DNA of 64,000 bases, taken from positions 310,001 to 374,000 of the forward strand of contig NZ_JACWZZ010000001.1 in the NCBI RefSeq assembly GCF_014698995.1, written 5' to 3'. Positions 15,496-25,240 of this stretch are shown here, piece after piece; the first letter of the stretch is position 1; each line of letters starts with the position of its first letter. The position numbers and the translations under genes were made by a program. Source of the DNA: Hymenobacter duratus. GTDB taxonomy: Bacteria; Bacteroidota; Bacteroidia; Cytophagales; Hymenobacteraceae. The notes under the pieces are model-generated. The model saw only the letters and a list, made by a program, of their open reading frames with translations, did no database searches and was not told the origin of the DNA.

Positions 15496-16548
15496 ATGGC
15501 CACTTTCGATAGTACTGAGCACGCACACCGCCGTTTTAATGCCCTCACCGGCGAGTGGGTGCTGGTGTCGCCGCACCGTTCCAAGCGGCCCTGGCAGGGC
15601 CAGCAGGAAACCCCCGAGCCAGAGGTTCGCCCCGCCTACGACCCCACCTGCTACCTCTGTCCCGGCAACACCCGCGCCGGAGGCATCCTCAATCCTGAGT
15701 ATACCTCTACATTCGTGTTCGAAAACGACTTCGGCGCGCTACAGCCCGAGGTGCCGACCGGGGGCATCGATGAAGGCGGGCTGCTCCGCGCCGAGGCCGA
15801 GTCGGGGGTGTGCCGCGTCATCTGCTTTTCGCCGCGCCACGACCTGACGCTGCCTGAAATGGACACCGCCGCTATTCGCGAGGTGGTGGACCTGTGGGTG
15901 GCGCAGTACCAGGAGCTGGGCGCCCGGCCTGATATCAACTACGTGCAGATTTTCGAGAACAAAGGCCAGGTAATGGGCTGCTCGAACCCGCACCCGCACG
16001 GCCAGATCTGGGCGCAGCGCACCGTGCCTACTGAGCCCGCCAAGGAAACCGTGCAGCAGCTGGCCTATTTCGAGAAGCACGGCCGCACGCTGCTCAGCGA
16101 CTATCTGGAAATTGAACTGCGCGAAAAACAACGCGTGGTGCTGGAAAACGAGCATTTTGTGGTGCTGGTGCCGTTCTGGGCCGTGTGGCCCTTCGAAACG
16201 CTGGTAGTAGCCCGGCGGCCGGTGCAGGACACTGCGCAACTGACCGAAGAAGAGCGCACCGCCCTGGCCGATATGCTGCGCCGCCTCACCATCCGCTACG
16301 ACAACCTGTTCCAGATTTCCTTTCCGTATTCGGCCGGCCTGCACCAGCGCCCGACTGATGGGAAGGAGCACCCCGAATGGCACCTCCACATGCATTTCTA
16401 CCCGCCGCTGCTGCGCTCGGCCACCGTGCGCAAGTTTATGGTGGGCTACGAAATGCTGGGCAACCCGCAGCGCGACATTACGCCGGAGTTTAGCGCAGAG
16501 CGCCTGCGCACCCTGCCGGAAGTGCACTACAAAAATGCGGCCGAGTAG
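15496..16548 (+). CDS. galT: UDP-glucose--hexose-1-phosphate uridylyltransferase
   Basis: The 350-residue protein has the GalT active-site HPHGQ (166-170, in [12 protein letters not shown]), whose second His carries the uridylyl intermediate. CxxC at 52-55 (CYLC) is part of the structural metal site, and a C-terminal [10 protein letters not shown] supplies further metal ligands. It swaps UMP between UDP-glucose and galactose 1-phosphate. Together with galK it forms a galactose operon. It converges on the antiporter gene with 18 bases between stops and no obvious terminator. Confidence 0.96.
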   Translation: MATFDSTEHAHRRFNALTGEWVLVSPHRSKRPWQGQQETPEPEVRPAYDPTCYLCPGNTRAGGILNPEYTSTFVFENDFGALQPEVPTGGIDEGGLLRAEAESGVCRVICFSPRHDLTLPEMDTAAIREVVDLWVAQYQELGARPDINYVQIFENKGQVMGCSNPHPHGQIWAQRTVPTEPAKETVQQLAYFEKHGRTLLSDYLEIELREKQRVVLENEHFVVLVPFWAVWPFETLVVARRPVQDTAQLTEEERTALADMLRRLTIRYDNLFQISFPYSAGLHQRPTDGKEHPEWHLHMHFYPPLLRSATVRKFMVGYEMLGNPQRDITPEFSAERLRTLPEVHYKNAAE

Positions 16549-16566
16549 GAGCGGGGCAGGGTGCGT

Positions 16567-18177
16567 TTAGTGCGGCATATGGCTGATTTTGGCTTCGTCC
16601 AGGTCGAGCTGGGCTTCCTGATGGCGCAGCATTTCGTCCTCGAACACTCCTTCCCGGCGCAGTGCAAACAGCTCTTTCCGCTGCACCTGTAGCACATCAA
16701 GTAGTACCTGGTGGTAGCGCTGCAATGCTAGCCGCTTCGACTCATCGTAGTCGAGGGCTTCCAGCAGGTTGCCGGTGCGCTGGGCTTCGGCATGCATGCG
16801 CTGGTGCAATGCCCTGATCAGCTCGTTTTCCTGCATATCAGAGGTGTAATGCTGCCCCATGTGGGCCAGCGCTACGGTGCGCAGCCGCAGCCGGATACCG
16901 GCTTCCTGCTCGTCGGTCGGTATAGCCTGGCTGTCGTATTCGGAGATGCGCGTGAAGCGGATGATAGCCGGCAGCGTGAGGCCCTGGAATACCAGCGTGA
17001 CGAGAATGACGACGAAGGTGATGAACAGGATCAGGTTGCGCTGCGGAAACGCCTGGCCGCCTGCCAGCAGCAGCGGCACCGACAGCGCCGAGGCCAGAGA
17101 CACCACGCCCCGCATGCCAGCCCACCCAATAATAAGTGGGCCCTGCCAGCCGGGGCTGGGCTCAGAGGTGCGAATACTGCGGCTGAGCCAGCGCGGTATG
17201 AATGCCGCCGGATACATCCACAGCAACCGGATAATGATGACGATGCCACTGATACTCAGGCCATAGGCAATAGCCTGTTTCAGAGAGTAGTTGCCCAGTC
17301 CTTCCACGGCTACCCGCAGCTCCAGCCCAATCAGAATGAACACCAGCCCGTTCAGAACGAAGCCCACGCTGGCCCACACGCTGGTAGACTGCAGGCGGGT
17401 GGCGGCATCGAAGACGCGGTGCGAGTGGTAGGACATCAGCAGGCCGCCGCTTACCACGGCCAGCACGCCGGAAAAGTGAAATTCCTCGGCCAGCAGATAC
17501 ATCGAATAGGGCGCAATAAACGTCAGAGCCGTGTTGATGCTGGGTGTGGTGGGTAGGTAGCGGTGGATGAGGTAGAAGCCCTGGCCGACCACCAGCCCCA
17601 CCAGCAGGCCCATGCCGCTCACCAGCAGAAACGTGGCGGCGGCCTGCTGCCACACAAACGTGCCCGACACTACCGCCGCCAGCGCAAACCGAAACACAAT
17701 CAGGCTGCTGGCATCGTTGATCAGGCTTTCGCCCTGCAGAATGGCCGTCACGCGGCGCGGCACTTTCACGCCCTTCAGCACCGATGTGGCCGCTACGGCA
17801 TCCGGCGGCGAAATGATGCCGCCCAGCAGAAACCCCAGCGGCAGCGTGAAGCCCGGAATCATGGCCCGCGACACGTAGGCGACGATGGTGGACGTGAAAA
17901 ACACCAGCCCGAATGCCAGGAGCCCGATGGGCCGTTTCCAGCGCCAGAAGTCCTGCCACGACGTGTACCAGGCCGCTTCGTAGAGCAGCGGCGGCAGGAA
18001 AATCAGGAAGATCAGCTCATGGTCGATGACGATGTGCGGCAAGCCGGGCACCAGGCTCAGCGCCAGCCCGCCCAGCACCAGGAAAATGGGGTAGGAGATA
18101 CGCAGCTTCTGCCCCAGCATCACGAGCAGGAGCATCACGAACAGCAGACTCAGGACAAGCAGTATGGTTTCTTGCAT
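16567..18177 (-). CDS. Na+/H+ antiporter, CPA1 family
   Basis: This 536-residue protein has about 12 hydrophobic segments over the first 400 residues and then a charged cytosolic tail of about 130 residues. Motifs typical of CPA1 exchangers include LIFLPPLLYEAAWYTS, GGIISPPDAVAA and GESLINDASSLIVF, with the ion-binding Asp in the last two regions, and AGMRGVVSLASAL. It would exchange cytoplasmic Na+ (or K+) for protons at the inner membrane for pH or salt balance. The tail has a helical repeat-like region (RMHAEAQRTGNLLEALDYDES) seen in Bacteroidota/Proteobacteria members. It is transcribed alone. Confidence 0.93.
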   Translation of the reverse strand: MQETILLVLSLLFVMLLLVMLGQKLRISYPIFLVLGGLALSLVPGLPHIVIDHELIFLIFLPPLLYEAAWYTSWQDFWRWKRPIGLLAFGLVFFTSTIVAYVSRAMIPGFTLPLGFLLGGIISPPDAVAATSVLKGVKVPRRVTAILQGESLINDASSLIVFRFALAAVVSGTFVWQQAAATFLLVSGMGLLVGLVVGQGFYLIHRYLPTTPSINTALTFIAPYSMYLLAEEFHFSGVLAVVSGGLLMSYHSHRVFDAATRLQSTSVWASVGFVLNGLVFILIGLELRVAVEGLGNYSLKQAIAYGLSISGIVIIIRLLWMYPAAFIPRWLSRSIRTSEPSPGWQGPLIIGWAGMRGVVSLASALSVPLLLAGGQAFPQRNLILFITFVVILVTLVFQGLTLPAIIRFTRISEYDSQAIPTDEQEAGIRLRLRTVALAHMGQHYTSDMQENELIRALHQRMHAEAQRTGNLLEALDYDESKRLALQRYHQVLLDVLQVQRKELFALRREGVFEDEMLRHQEAQLDLDEAKISHMPH

Positions 18178-18396
18178 AAAAAGCGGGGCGCCGGCCGGGC
18201 GAAGACTCAGAAGTATTCCGCCCGAAAAGGTAGCGGTTCGTAGGGAAAGCAGGCGGCTCTAAACGGCACTTACCACAGGCGGGGAATGTTTTTGTGTAGC
18301 TACATGTAGTTTACTGCTACCAGGTGCAGCAAGCTCCTCGGTATTCTATCTTTAGCTGATACCGAATGGTGGGGTAAGCAGAAAGTCCGCTTTTTT

Positions 18397-18804
18397 ATGC
18401 AGTTAGAGTACATACTTCAAACCGAAGGGCTCGTCATCGGCTACGACCACGACAACCAGTGGCTGTACGTTGACTGGCGAGGGGAACACACGAAGGAAAG
18501 CTCCTGGGCTGCCTGCCTGCAGATGCTGGAAGTAATGCAGCTGTGGCACTGCGAAAAAATCCTCAACGACAACAGCTCCATCACGCACCAGACGGCGGAG
18601 CTTTCGGAAAGGTCGTTTGGGTGGCTGGAGCAAATGCGGCTGGCCGGCCTGCGCTACATGGCCTGGGTATATCCGCGCAACTTTCCGGCCCGCAAGCCGT
18701 CCGAAGAATCGTTGCAACTCATCCGCCGTCCGCTGGTTGCTACCTTCGACGACGTGGCCTCGGCCTGCCTCTGGCTCCGGCGGCAGCAGAGTACACTGAA
18801 GTAG
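18397..18804 (+). CDS. Uncharacterised STAS/SpoIIAA-like protein
   Basis: The 135-residue cytosolic protein has the pattern WLYVDWRGEHTKESSWAACL, then EKILNDNSSI and LRYMAWVYPRNFPAR. The alternating strand/helix order and the KxLNDNS turn resemble small STAS-like or SpoIIAA-like proteins that are frequent in Hymenobacter and relatives. It lacks a clear phospho-acceptor serine motif, so I cannot assign anti-anti-sigma function. It lies 166 bases upstream of a PAS histidine kinase on the same strand and may share a signalling role. TATCTTTA at 18347-18354 is a one-mismatch -7 element in front. Confidence 0.8.
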   Translation: MQLEYILQTEGLVIGYDHDNQWLYVDWRGEHTKESSWAACLQMLEVMQLWHCEKILNDNSSITHQTAELSERSFGWLEQMRLAGLRYMAWVYPRNFPARKPSEESLQLIRRPLVATFDDVASACLWLRRQQSTLK

Positions 18805-18970
18805 GACCGCTTTCTTCCCGGCGTAGTCTTGCTCACCCGCTACCCCTTACCTTGCATCTGCTGCACGTTAGTCGGGTGTGGCCTGTGGAGGTGTTCGTGC
18901 AGTTGTACGCGTTTGATTATAAGCCTTAAACTCAACAGTCGAGCTTCTCTGCCAGCAGAATTTCCGCCTC

Positions 18971-20062
18971 ATGCCAGACTTTTCCACGCTGTTCCGTCCG
19001 CTCGCCGAGCATAGCCAGGTGCTCTATTTTGTTTATCACCTCGAAGCGCGGCAGTTTCTCTACGTCAGCCCGGCTTACGAAACGATACTGGGCCGGCCAG
19101 CTACGGCCGTGAATGAAGAATGGCCGAATCTGCTGGCCCTGGTGCACCCCGACGACCAAGCCTACGCCGAGGGGTGTTTCAGACATTTGCTGCATGGCAC
19201 TTTTCTGGAAGATGTGGAGCTGCGCCTGCTGCATCCCGATGGCCGGGTGCAGCATCTGTGCTTCGCAGTGTCGCGGGTGAGCGAAAGCGCCGGCTGCAGC
19301 TACCTAAGTGGTACCGTGCATGACTATACCAGCACCCGCGAGTACCTGGATAACGCGGACCGCTTCAACAAGAAGAAAAACGCAACGCTCGAAATTCTCT
19401 CCCACGATCTGGCCGGCCCCTTCGCCATGATGGAACAGCTGGCCGGCTATGTGGGAGAAAAAATACTGCCGCTGCAGGATACCAAGCTCAATGAGCTGCT
19501 GCGCATGATGAAAACCACCTGCCAGGACAGTATCAGCCTGATTCGGGACTTCGTGGACAACGAGTTTATGGAGTCCTCGCACGTGGAGCTGAAGATTGAG
19601 CGGGTGGATATGGTAGCTGAATTGCGCGAAATGCTGGAGGAGTACCAGCGTTCCGAGGAGCATCTGGCCAAAAACTTCCTATTCCGCCCCGAGAGTCCCA
19701 GCGCCTACATTGAGGTGGATAATAACAAGTTCATGCAGGTGATGAATAATCTGATTTCCAATGCTATAAAATTCACTCCGGACGGGGGGCAGATTGAGGT
19801 AAGCGTGGTCGAAGAGCCGGGCCGCGTGGTGGTTTCCGTTGTGGATAACGGAATTGGTATTCCGGAGCAGCTGATGCCCGTACTGTTCGACCGGTTTACG
19901 CCCGCCCGGCGGCCGGGCCTGCGCGGCGAAAAAACCACCGGCCTGGGCATGTCCATCATCAAAACCATTGTGGAGCTGCACCAAGGCCAGATTCATTGCC
20001 AGAGCGTGGAGCAGCAAGGCACTACCTTCACGATAGAGCTACCGCGCAAAGAGCCTGCCTAG
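18971..20062 (+). CDS. PAS-domain sensor histidine kinase (cytosolic)
   Basis: The 363-residue kinase has a PAS domain (residues 10-118, with YVSPAYETILGRP and WPNLLALVHPDD). A HisKA-type dimerisation helix carries His145 in ILSHDLAGP. The HATPase domain has an N box NNLISNAIKF, a G1 box DNGIGIP and a G2 box TTGLGMSI. There is no membrane segment, so it senses an internal signal or binds a ligand in PAS. No response regulator lies next to it, so it is an orphan kinase. HDLAGP instead of the common HELRNP marks a divergent phospho-acceptor box often seen in Bacteroidota. Confidence 0.93.
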   Translation: MPDFSTLFRPLAEHSQVLYFVYHLEARQFLYVSPAYETILGRPATAVNEEWPNLLALVHPDDQAYAEGCFRHLLHGTFLEDVELRLLHPDGRVQHLCFAVSRVSESAGCSYLSGTVHDYTSTREYLDNADRFNKKKNATLEILSHDLAGPFAMMEQLAGYVGEKILPLQDTKLNELLRMMKTTCQDSISLIRDFVDNEFMESSHVELKIERVDMVAELREMLEEYQRSEEHLAKNFLFRPESPSAYIEVDNNKFMQVMNNLISNAIKFTPDGGQIEVSVVEEPGRVVVSVVDNGIGIPEQLMPVLFDRFTPARRPGLRGEKTTGLGMSIIKTIVELHQGQIHCQSVEQQGTTFTIELPRKEPA

Positions 20063-20116
20063 CGCACGGAAGCCAGGGCAACCCCACTTTTTCGGGTGTG
20101 GGCCGTTTAACTGCGG

Positions 20117-21667
20117 ATGAGAAAACTGCTTTTTGTGTGCTGCCTGTTGCTGGCAGCCAATAGCTACGCGCAGCCCACCCCACGCCAACTGTTTCCGGGC
20201 CTCTTTGAAGCTGTGCAGCTGGGCCGGGTGTTTCCGGATAACAAGACGTTTGTAGATGCCGTGCCCCTACAGGCGCCACGTGTTATTCTGGCCGCCTGGC
20301 AGCAGCAGAAAGGCACCCCAGGCTTCCGGCTGGAGCAATTTGTAAGGACCTATTTCCGACTGCCCGAAGAAAACACTGCCGCATACCGCAGCAACGTAGC
20401 CGCGGGCCTGCGTCCTCACCTCGACACGCTCTGGACCGTGCTGCAGCGCCCGGCGCAACGCACTGCTGAGCCCTACAGCTCGTTGTTGCCGCTTCCCAAG
20501 ACTTACGTGGTGCCGGGCGGACGTTTTCGGGAAGTATACTACTGGGACTCCTACTTCACGATGCTGGGTTTGCAACAGGCTGGCCGCACGGCGCTAGTGC
20601 GCAGCATGACCGATAATTTCGCCTACCTGATAAACCGCTACGGCTTTATCCCGAACGGCAACCGAACCTACTACCTCACCCGCTCGCAGCCGCCCTTTTT
20701 CGCCCTGATGGTGCAGCTGCTGGCCCAGGCCCAGTCCGATACGGTGCTGCGCCGCTACCAACCGGCTCTGTTGCGCGAGCATGCCTATTGGATGGTGGGT
20801 GCCGACTCGCTGACTCCTGGTAACGCCACGCGCCGTGTAGTGCGCCTGCCTGGGGGCGAATTGCTCAACCGCTACTGGGACGACAGTACGGAGCCGCGAG
20901 AAGAGTCGTATGTAGAGGATGTGGAGGCTGCCCGTCAGAGCAAGCAGCCGGCTCCTCAGTTCTACCGCAACATTCGGGCGGCGGCAGCTTCCGGCTGGGA
21001 CTTCAGCACCCGCTGGTTTGGGCCCGAAAACACGCTGGCCTCCATTCGCACCACCGAACTGGTGCCCGTAGACCTGAACTGTCTGCTTCTGACGCTGGAA
21101 GAAACCATTGCCCGCACCTATGCCGTGCAGGGCAAGCGGCAAACAGCGCGCCAGTGGGAGCAGAAAGTCCGGCAGCGCCGCCAGGCCATCCAGCTATACT
21201 GCTGGAACCCCACAGTCGGCTGGTTCACCGACTACGACTTGGTGCAGCGCCGCCCAGCCGCTATCCGGACGCTGGCTGGAGCATTTCCACTGGCATTTGA
21301 TGTGGCCACGCCGCAGCAGGCCCGCCAGGTTGGCGCGGGGTTGCAGCGGGACTTTCTGAAAGACGGCGGCCTGCTCACTACACTCACGGCCAGCGGCCAG
21401 CAGTGGGATGCGCCCAATGCTTGGGCTCCACTACAGTATATAGCCGTACAGGGCCTTGCTCGCACGGGCCAGCAGGCTCTGGCCGATACGGTCACCAGCC
21501 GCTGGGTACGTTTGAACGCACGTGTGTTTCAGCAAACAGGCAAACTGCTGGAGAAATACAACGTGGTAGACACGCACCTGCCTGCCGGGGGCGGCGAATA
21601 CCCACTACAAGACGGTTTTGGCTGGACGAACGGGGTGCTGCTGAAATTTCTGGACAGCAAAAAGTAA
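20117..21667 (+). CDS. treA: Secreted trehalase, GH37
   Basis: The 516-residue protein has a signal peptide ending at about ANSYAQ (MRKLLFVCCLLLAANSYA). It has both trehalase signatures: PGGRFREVYYWDSYF near residue 135 and QQWDAPNAWAP near residue 430. The general acid Asp lies in SGWDFSTRW and the Glu base in GGEYPLQDGFGW. It hydrolyses alpha,alpha-trehalose to two glucoses in the periplasm. It starts 55 bases after the histidine kinase and may be cotranscribed. The symbol follows the periplasmic enzyme; treF is the cytosolic form. Confidence 0.94.
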   Translation: MRKLLFVCCLLLAANSYAQPTPRQLFPGLFEAVQLGRVFPDNKTFVDAVPLQAPRVILAAWQQQKGTPGFRLEQFVRTYFRLPEENTAAYRSNVAAGLRPHLDTLWTVLQRPAQRTAEPYSSLLPLPKTYVVPGGRFREVYYWDSYFTMLGLQQAGRTALVRSMTDNFAYLINRYGFIPNGNRTYYLTRSQPPFFALMVQLLAQAQSDTVLRRYQPALLREHAYWMVGADSLTPGNATRRVVRLPGGELLNRYWDDSTEPREESYVEDVEAARQSKQPAPQFYRNIRAAAASGWDFSTRWFGPENTLASIRTTELVPVDLNCLLLTLEETIARTYAVQGKRQTARQWEQKVRQRRQAIQLYCWNPTVGWFTDYDLVQRRPAAIRTLAGAFPLAFDVATPQQARQVGAGLQRDFLKDGGLLTTLTASGQQWDAPNAWAPLQYIAVQGLARTGQQALADTVTSRWVRLNARVFQQTGKLLEKYNVVDTHLPAGGGEYPLQDGFGWTNGVLLKFLDSKK

Positions 21668-21683
21668 AAGGGTGCCTACTAGG

Positions 21684-23486
21684 CTACAGATTCTTGAGCC
21701 AAGCCTGGCGCAACGCCAACTGGGCGGGCGTGGGGCTGGGCATAGCTGTGAGTTGGTAGCGTTTCACTTCCTCTTTGCCCTGCAGCTTGCACTTGATTTT
21801 CTTCTCGCTGCCCGCCCGTCGCACCGTTAGCTCGTATTCCTGGCCGGGCTTGCCGGCTTTGGCTTTGCTCATTAGCGCGTTTAGGTTGTCTGGCGTTATG
21901 GTTTCGCCTTGGTAGGCCACAAGCAGGTCGCCTTCGGCCACACCGCAGGCTTTCAGCGCCGGACTCACCTGCTCGAACACGATGCCGTTTGGCCCACTGT
22001 TGAAGCTGGCTCCTAAGTTGGCAATCTGCCGGCCGGTGCGCAGCACCGGCGAGTAGTGCACGCCTACTTTGGCATAGTACTCGGCCAGCGGGAGAGGCTG
22101 TGCCTGCTGCACGTAGCGCGCAAAAAAGTCGCCGATTTCTGGGTAAGTAAGCTGGGCGAAATCCTGGAAAAAAGTCTTTTCCGAGAATGGCTTATCGGGA
22201 CCGTAGCGCTTGGTAAGGTCCAGTATCACTTCGCGCAGTCCGCGCTTCCCGCCAGACAGTTCCAGCAGGCGCAAATCCAGCAGAGCGGCCGTGACGGCGC
22301 CGCGCTGGTAGATGTTGCCATACTGGCGCTGGCCTTCATCAGAAAAGGAGTTGAGGCCGAGGCGACTGAGCGAGTAGGTGGTGTCGGCGTACTGGTGGTC
22401 GTAGGCAATCTTGCCGCTCATTTCCTGCAGATACTCGTCCAGCGGCATCAGGCCACCGCGCAGTTGCATCATGCCGGCCGCCCACTCCGTGGTGCCCTCG
22501 TATAGCCACAAATGCTCCGAACCGGTCGGCTGCACAAAGTTGAACTGCTGAATGATTTCGGAGTGAATGTTGAGCGGCGTCACGACGTGGAAGAACTCGT
22601 GGGCCGCAATGCTCGTGACGCGGGCTGCCAAGTCGGGCGTGAAGGGCGCTTCGCGCAGCACATATTCTGAGCTATAGGAATGCTCCCAGGCGCCGTTGCT
22701 CACGTCGTCGAAGTGGTAGAGGAAGGTGTAGCGCTGTACCGGCAGCTGCACCAGAAACTGCTGGGCGGCGTTCAGCATCTGCTGCATTTCTTTCAGCAGC
22801 GGCTCGGCCTGCACTTGGTCGGTTTTCGAGTAGCAGAGCAGGTCAACTTCGGTAGTGCCAATCATGGTTTTGGCCTCCGTGAGGCGGCCCAACAAAAACG
22901 GCGAATCCACGGCCTGGTCGTAAGTTTTGGCCGTATAGTAGCCCTGCGCGTCGGCCGTCAGGGCCGTCCCGATTTTCCAACCCTGCGGATAGTTCAGCTT
23001 GATGCGCAGCGGCCGGGCCTGCCAGCCCTGCGGATAGCCCAAGATGGTCTGGCCGTTGAGCAGCGCATGGTCGGTTTCCAAAGACGAACCGCACATCCGG
23101 TACACCGCATGCTCCTTCACCGGCGTGTCCCAGGTTTCGGCAATGGTGTAGCGGATTTCGCGGGTCTTTTCGGGCTTTAGTAGCTGCCACTGGTTAGTCG
23201 AAAGCTGCTTCACTTCCAGCGGTTTTCCCTTCTTGTCGAAGGCCTCGAATTTGCGCACGAAGCGGCCAATGTCCATTACCTGGTAGGTGCCCGGCGCGGT
23301 GGCGGCAAACTGATACACGCCCTGTTCCTTTTTCAGCTCCGGCAGTTCCAGCTTCACCTGAAAGGCGTCACTGTCGGTGGCCGGGTCCATGCTGATGGTG
23401 TAGGTGAGCGGGGCCTGGGCCTGAGCCGCGACGAATGGGGCCGTGAGCAGAGCGGCCAGAACGGCAAGGCGTGGGAAGAGTTTCAT
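21684..23486 (-). CDS. M61 family peptidase with C-terminal PDZ domain
   Basis: The 600-residue protein has a signal peptide (MKLFPRLAVLAALLTAPFVAAQA). An N-terminal beta-rich M61 domain leads to a zinc HEFFHV motif near 295-300, and a later PDZ domain (GIVFEQVSPALKACGVAEGD). M61 enzymes such as glycyl aminopeptidase cleave N-terminal Gly or Ala residues using zinc bound by HExxH and a downstream Glu (WLYEGTTEW). It should act in the periplasm. The gene converges with the trehalase gene, 16 bases apart. Confidence 0.9.
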   Translation of the reverse strand: MKLFPRLAVLAALLTAPFVAAQAQAPLTYTISMDPATDSDAFQVKLELPELKKEQGVYQFAATAPGTYQVMDIGRFVRKFEAFDKKGKPLEVKQLSTNQWQLLKPEKTREIRYTIAETWDTPVKEHAVYRMCGSSLETDHALLNGQTILGYPQGWQARPLRIKLNYPQGWKIGTALTADAQGYYTAKTYDQAVDSPFLLGRLTEAKTMIGTTEVDLLCYSKTDQVQAEPLLKEMQQMLNAAQQFLVQLPVQRYTFLYHFDDVSNGAWEHSYSSEYVLREAPFTPDLAARVTSIAAHEFFHVVTPLNIHSEIIQQFNFVQPTGSEHLWLYEGTTEWAAGMMQLRGGLMPLDEYLQEMSGKIAYDHQYADTTYSLSRLGLNSFSDEGQRQYGNIYQRGAVTAALLDLRLLELSGGKRGLREVILDLTKRYGPDKPFSEKTFFQDFAQLTYPEIGDFFARYVQQAQPLPLAEYYAKVGVHYSPVLRTGRQIANLGASFNSGPNGIVFEQVSPALKACGVAEGDLLVAYQGETITPDNLNALMSKAKAGKPGQEYELTVRRAGSEKKIKCKLQGKEEVKRYQLTAMPSPTPAQLALRQAWLKNL

Positions 23487-23603
23487 AGACCAGAAAGATA
23501 GGAACAGACTAAGGAATGCAGAAAAACGGCAACCGTTGCGCCCCGGTTTGTGATAGGGCGCGGGGTGAAAGTATGTCCTTCGGCAGCTTCCCTCCGGAAG
23601 CGG

Positions 23604-23611
23604 TATCTTTG
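23604..23611 (+). promoter_or_regulatory. Candidate promoter -7 element TATCTTTG
   Basis: TATCTTTG is an exact TAnnTTTG match 33 bases before the start codon at 23645. It would place the transcription start around 23618. The -33 region is not a clear TTTG, so this is a partial match. Confidence 0.5.
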
Positions 23612-23644
23612 AGCTTCGCTCTACTACTACACACCTGTTACAAC

Positions 23645-25069
23645 ATGCTGAAACCCATTACGCTTCTCCTGGCCCTGTGCGGCTGGGCGACGCTGGCGCG
23701 CGCGCAAACGCCCACCGCCTACAACTTCTACTACGGCAACCTGCACGCCCACTCCAGCTACTCCGATGGCAACCAGGATGAGGCCCGCACCGGCTACGCC
23801 ACGCCTTACCAGAACTATGGCTTTGCCGATGCCTCGCTGCATTTAGACTTCCTAGGTATTTCGGAGCACAACCATAGCCAGGCCGGCATGCAGCTTCCCA
23901 ACTATGCCCGCGGCCTGCGCCAGGCTGATAGTGCCACCGTGGATGGCTCTTTTGTTGCGCTGTATGGCATGGAGTGGGGCGTTATTTCGGGCGGCGGCCA
24001 CGTGCTGGTATATGGCGTAGACCAGCTGCTGGGCTGGGAAGCTGGCAACTTCAGCGTCTTTGTGCCCCGCAGCAACTACCAGGCGCTGTTCAAGGAAATC
24101 AATCGGCGGCCGGGTGCGTTTGCCATGCTGGCCCATCCCCAAACCGGCGACTACGGCAACCTGGCTAGCGGTACGTTCAGCCCCACTGCCGACAGTGCCA
24201 TCGTAAGCACCGTGTTGCGCTCCGGCCCGGCCACGTCTACCAATATCACCTATTCCAACCCCAGCACCAGCTCTTACGAAAGCACCTACCAGCGGCTGCT
24301 GGCCCGCGGCTACCACATCGGTATCAGCCTCGACCACGACAACCACAACACCACCTTCGGGCGTACCACGCCGGGCCGCCTGGTGGTGCTGGCCCCCACG
24401 CTCACCAAGGCCAGTCTGATGCAGGCGCTGCGCGCCCGCCGCTTCTATGCCTCCGACGACTGGAACGCGCAAGTGAGCTTCACGCTGAATGGCGAGCCGA
24501 TGGGCAGCGTGCTACAGGGCGGCACCAATGCCGACATTAACGTGTCGGTTGCGGATGGCGACAACGAAGCTGTCCGGTCCCTGACGCTGATGCGCGGCGT
24601 GCCCGGAAACGGCGTCAATGCTATAGCCTTGGTCAACGCTCCTGCAGGCGCGGCGGCTCTCACCTTCACCGATACCAACGTTCCGAATTCGGCCTATTAC
24701 TATTACGCCGTCATCATTCAGAATGACGGCAACCGCATCGTCACGTCGCCTATCTGGTACAACCGCACGGCGGCTCTGAGTGCGGCGGCGGGCCAGGAGC
24801 TGGCTCAGCTGGACGTATTCCCGAACCCTGTGAGCGGCGGCACAGCCACGCTTTCCTACTCGCTGCCGGCTACGTCCAGCGTCACGCTGGAAGTGTTGGA
24901 TGCTTTGGGCCGCCCGGTATATACGCTGGCCCGCGGTGAACGGCAGGCTGCCGGCCCACATGCCTACGAACTCAACACAGTGCAGAGCCAACTGGCCGCC
25001 GGCCTCTACACTGTCCGGCTGACGCAGGATGGTACTACCACATACCGCAAGTTGGTAGTAGCGCAATAA
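23645..25069 (+). CDS. Secreted PHP/CehA-type metallohydrolase with T9SS sorting domain
   Basis: The 474-residue protein starts at the ATG at 23645, giving a signal peptide MLKPITLLLALCGWATLARAQ. A PHP-like fold follows: NLHAHSSYSDG, LGISEHNHSQAG, FAMLAHPQTGDYG and GISLDHDNHNTT carry the metal-binding His and Asp residues. The last 80 residues are a type A T9SS sorting domain (FPNPVSGGTATLSYSL ... LAAGLYTVRL). It is therefore exported through Sec, then across the outer membrane by T9SS, and probably anchored or released. The substrate is unknown; CehA/McbA relatives hydrolyse carbaryl or phosphoesters. Confidence 0.9.
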   Translation: MLKPITLLLALCGWATLARAQTPTAYNFYYGNLHAHSSYSDGNQDEARTGYATPYQNYGFADASLHLDFLGISEHNHSQAGMQLPNYARGLRQADSATVDGSFVALYGMEWGVISGGGHVLVYGVDQLLGWEAGNFSVFVPRSNYQALFKEINRRPGAFAMLAHPQTGDYGNLASGTFSPTADSAIVSTVLRSGPATSTNITYSNPSTSSYESTYQRLLARGYHIGISLDHDNHNTTFGRTTPGRLVVLAPTLTKASLMQALRARRFYASDDWNAQVSFTLNGEPMGSVLQGGTNADINVSVADGDNEAVRSLTLMRGVPGNGVNAIALVNAPAGAAALTFTDTNVPNSAYYYYAVIIQNDGNRIVTSPIWYNRTAALSAAAGQELAQLDVFPNPVSGGTATLSYSLPATSSVTLEVLDALGRPVYTLARGERQAAGPHAYELNTVQSQLAAGLYTVRLTQDGTTTYRKLVVAQ

Positions 25070-25100
25070 AGCGCCCAAAGCGGCCCTCATTTTCGATTAC

Positions 25101-25129
25101 GCCCCGGCCCCACAAGGCCGGGGCTTTTT
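25101..25129 (+). terminator. Terminator after the PHP gene
   Basis: GCCCCGGCC (25101-25109) pairs with GGCCGGGGC (25116-25124), followed by TTTTT. Confidence 0.9.
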
Positions 25130-25240
25130 GCTGCTGAAAATGAGCCGGCGCATGCCCCAAAAGCCGAACTCAGTCTTTCGATATGGCGTTACTAGAAAGG
25201 TAAGGTATCTGTCTTCTGAACCACTAATTTTCTACAGCTT

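Noticed and set aside
14250..16548. Full Leloir operon
   Set aside because: galK and galT are clear, but galE and galM are not in the window, so only two steps are supported here.
16792..17556. A 254-codon plus-strand frame opposite the antiporter
   Set aside because: The sense strand encodes a full CPA1 antiporter with clear motifs; the antisense product is a His/Gln-rich sequence without domains.
20066..20110. Terminator between the kinase and trehalase genes
   Set aside because: Only a 5-bp stem (CCCAC with GTGGG) without a T run was seen; too weak to call.
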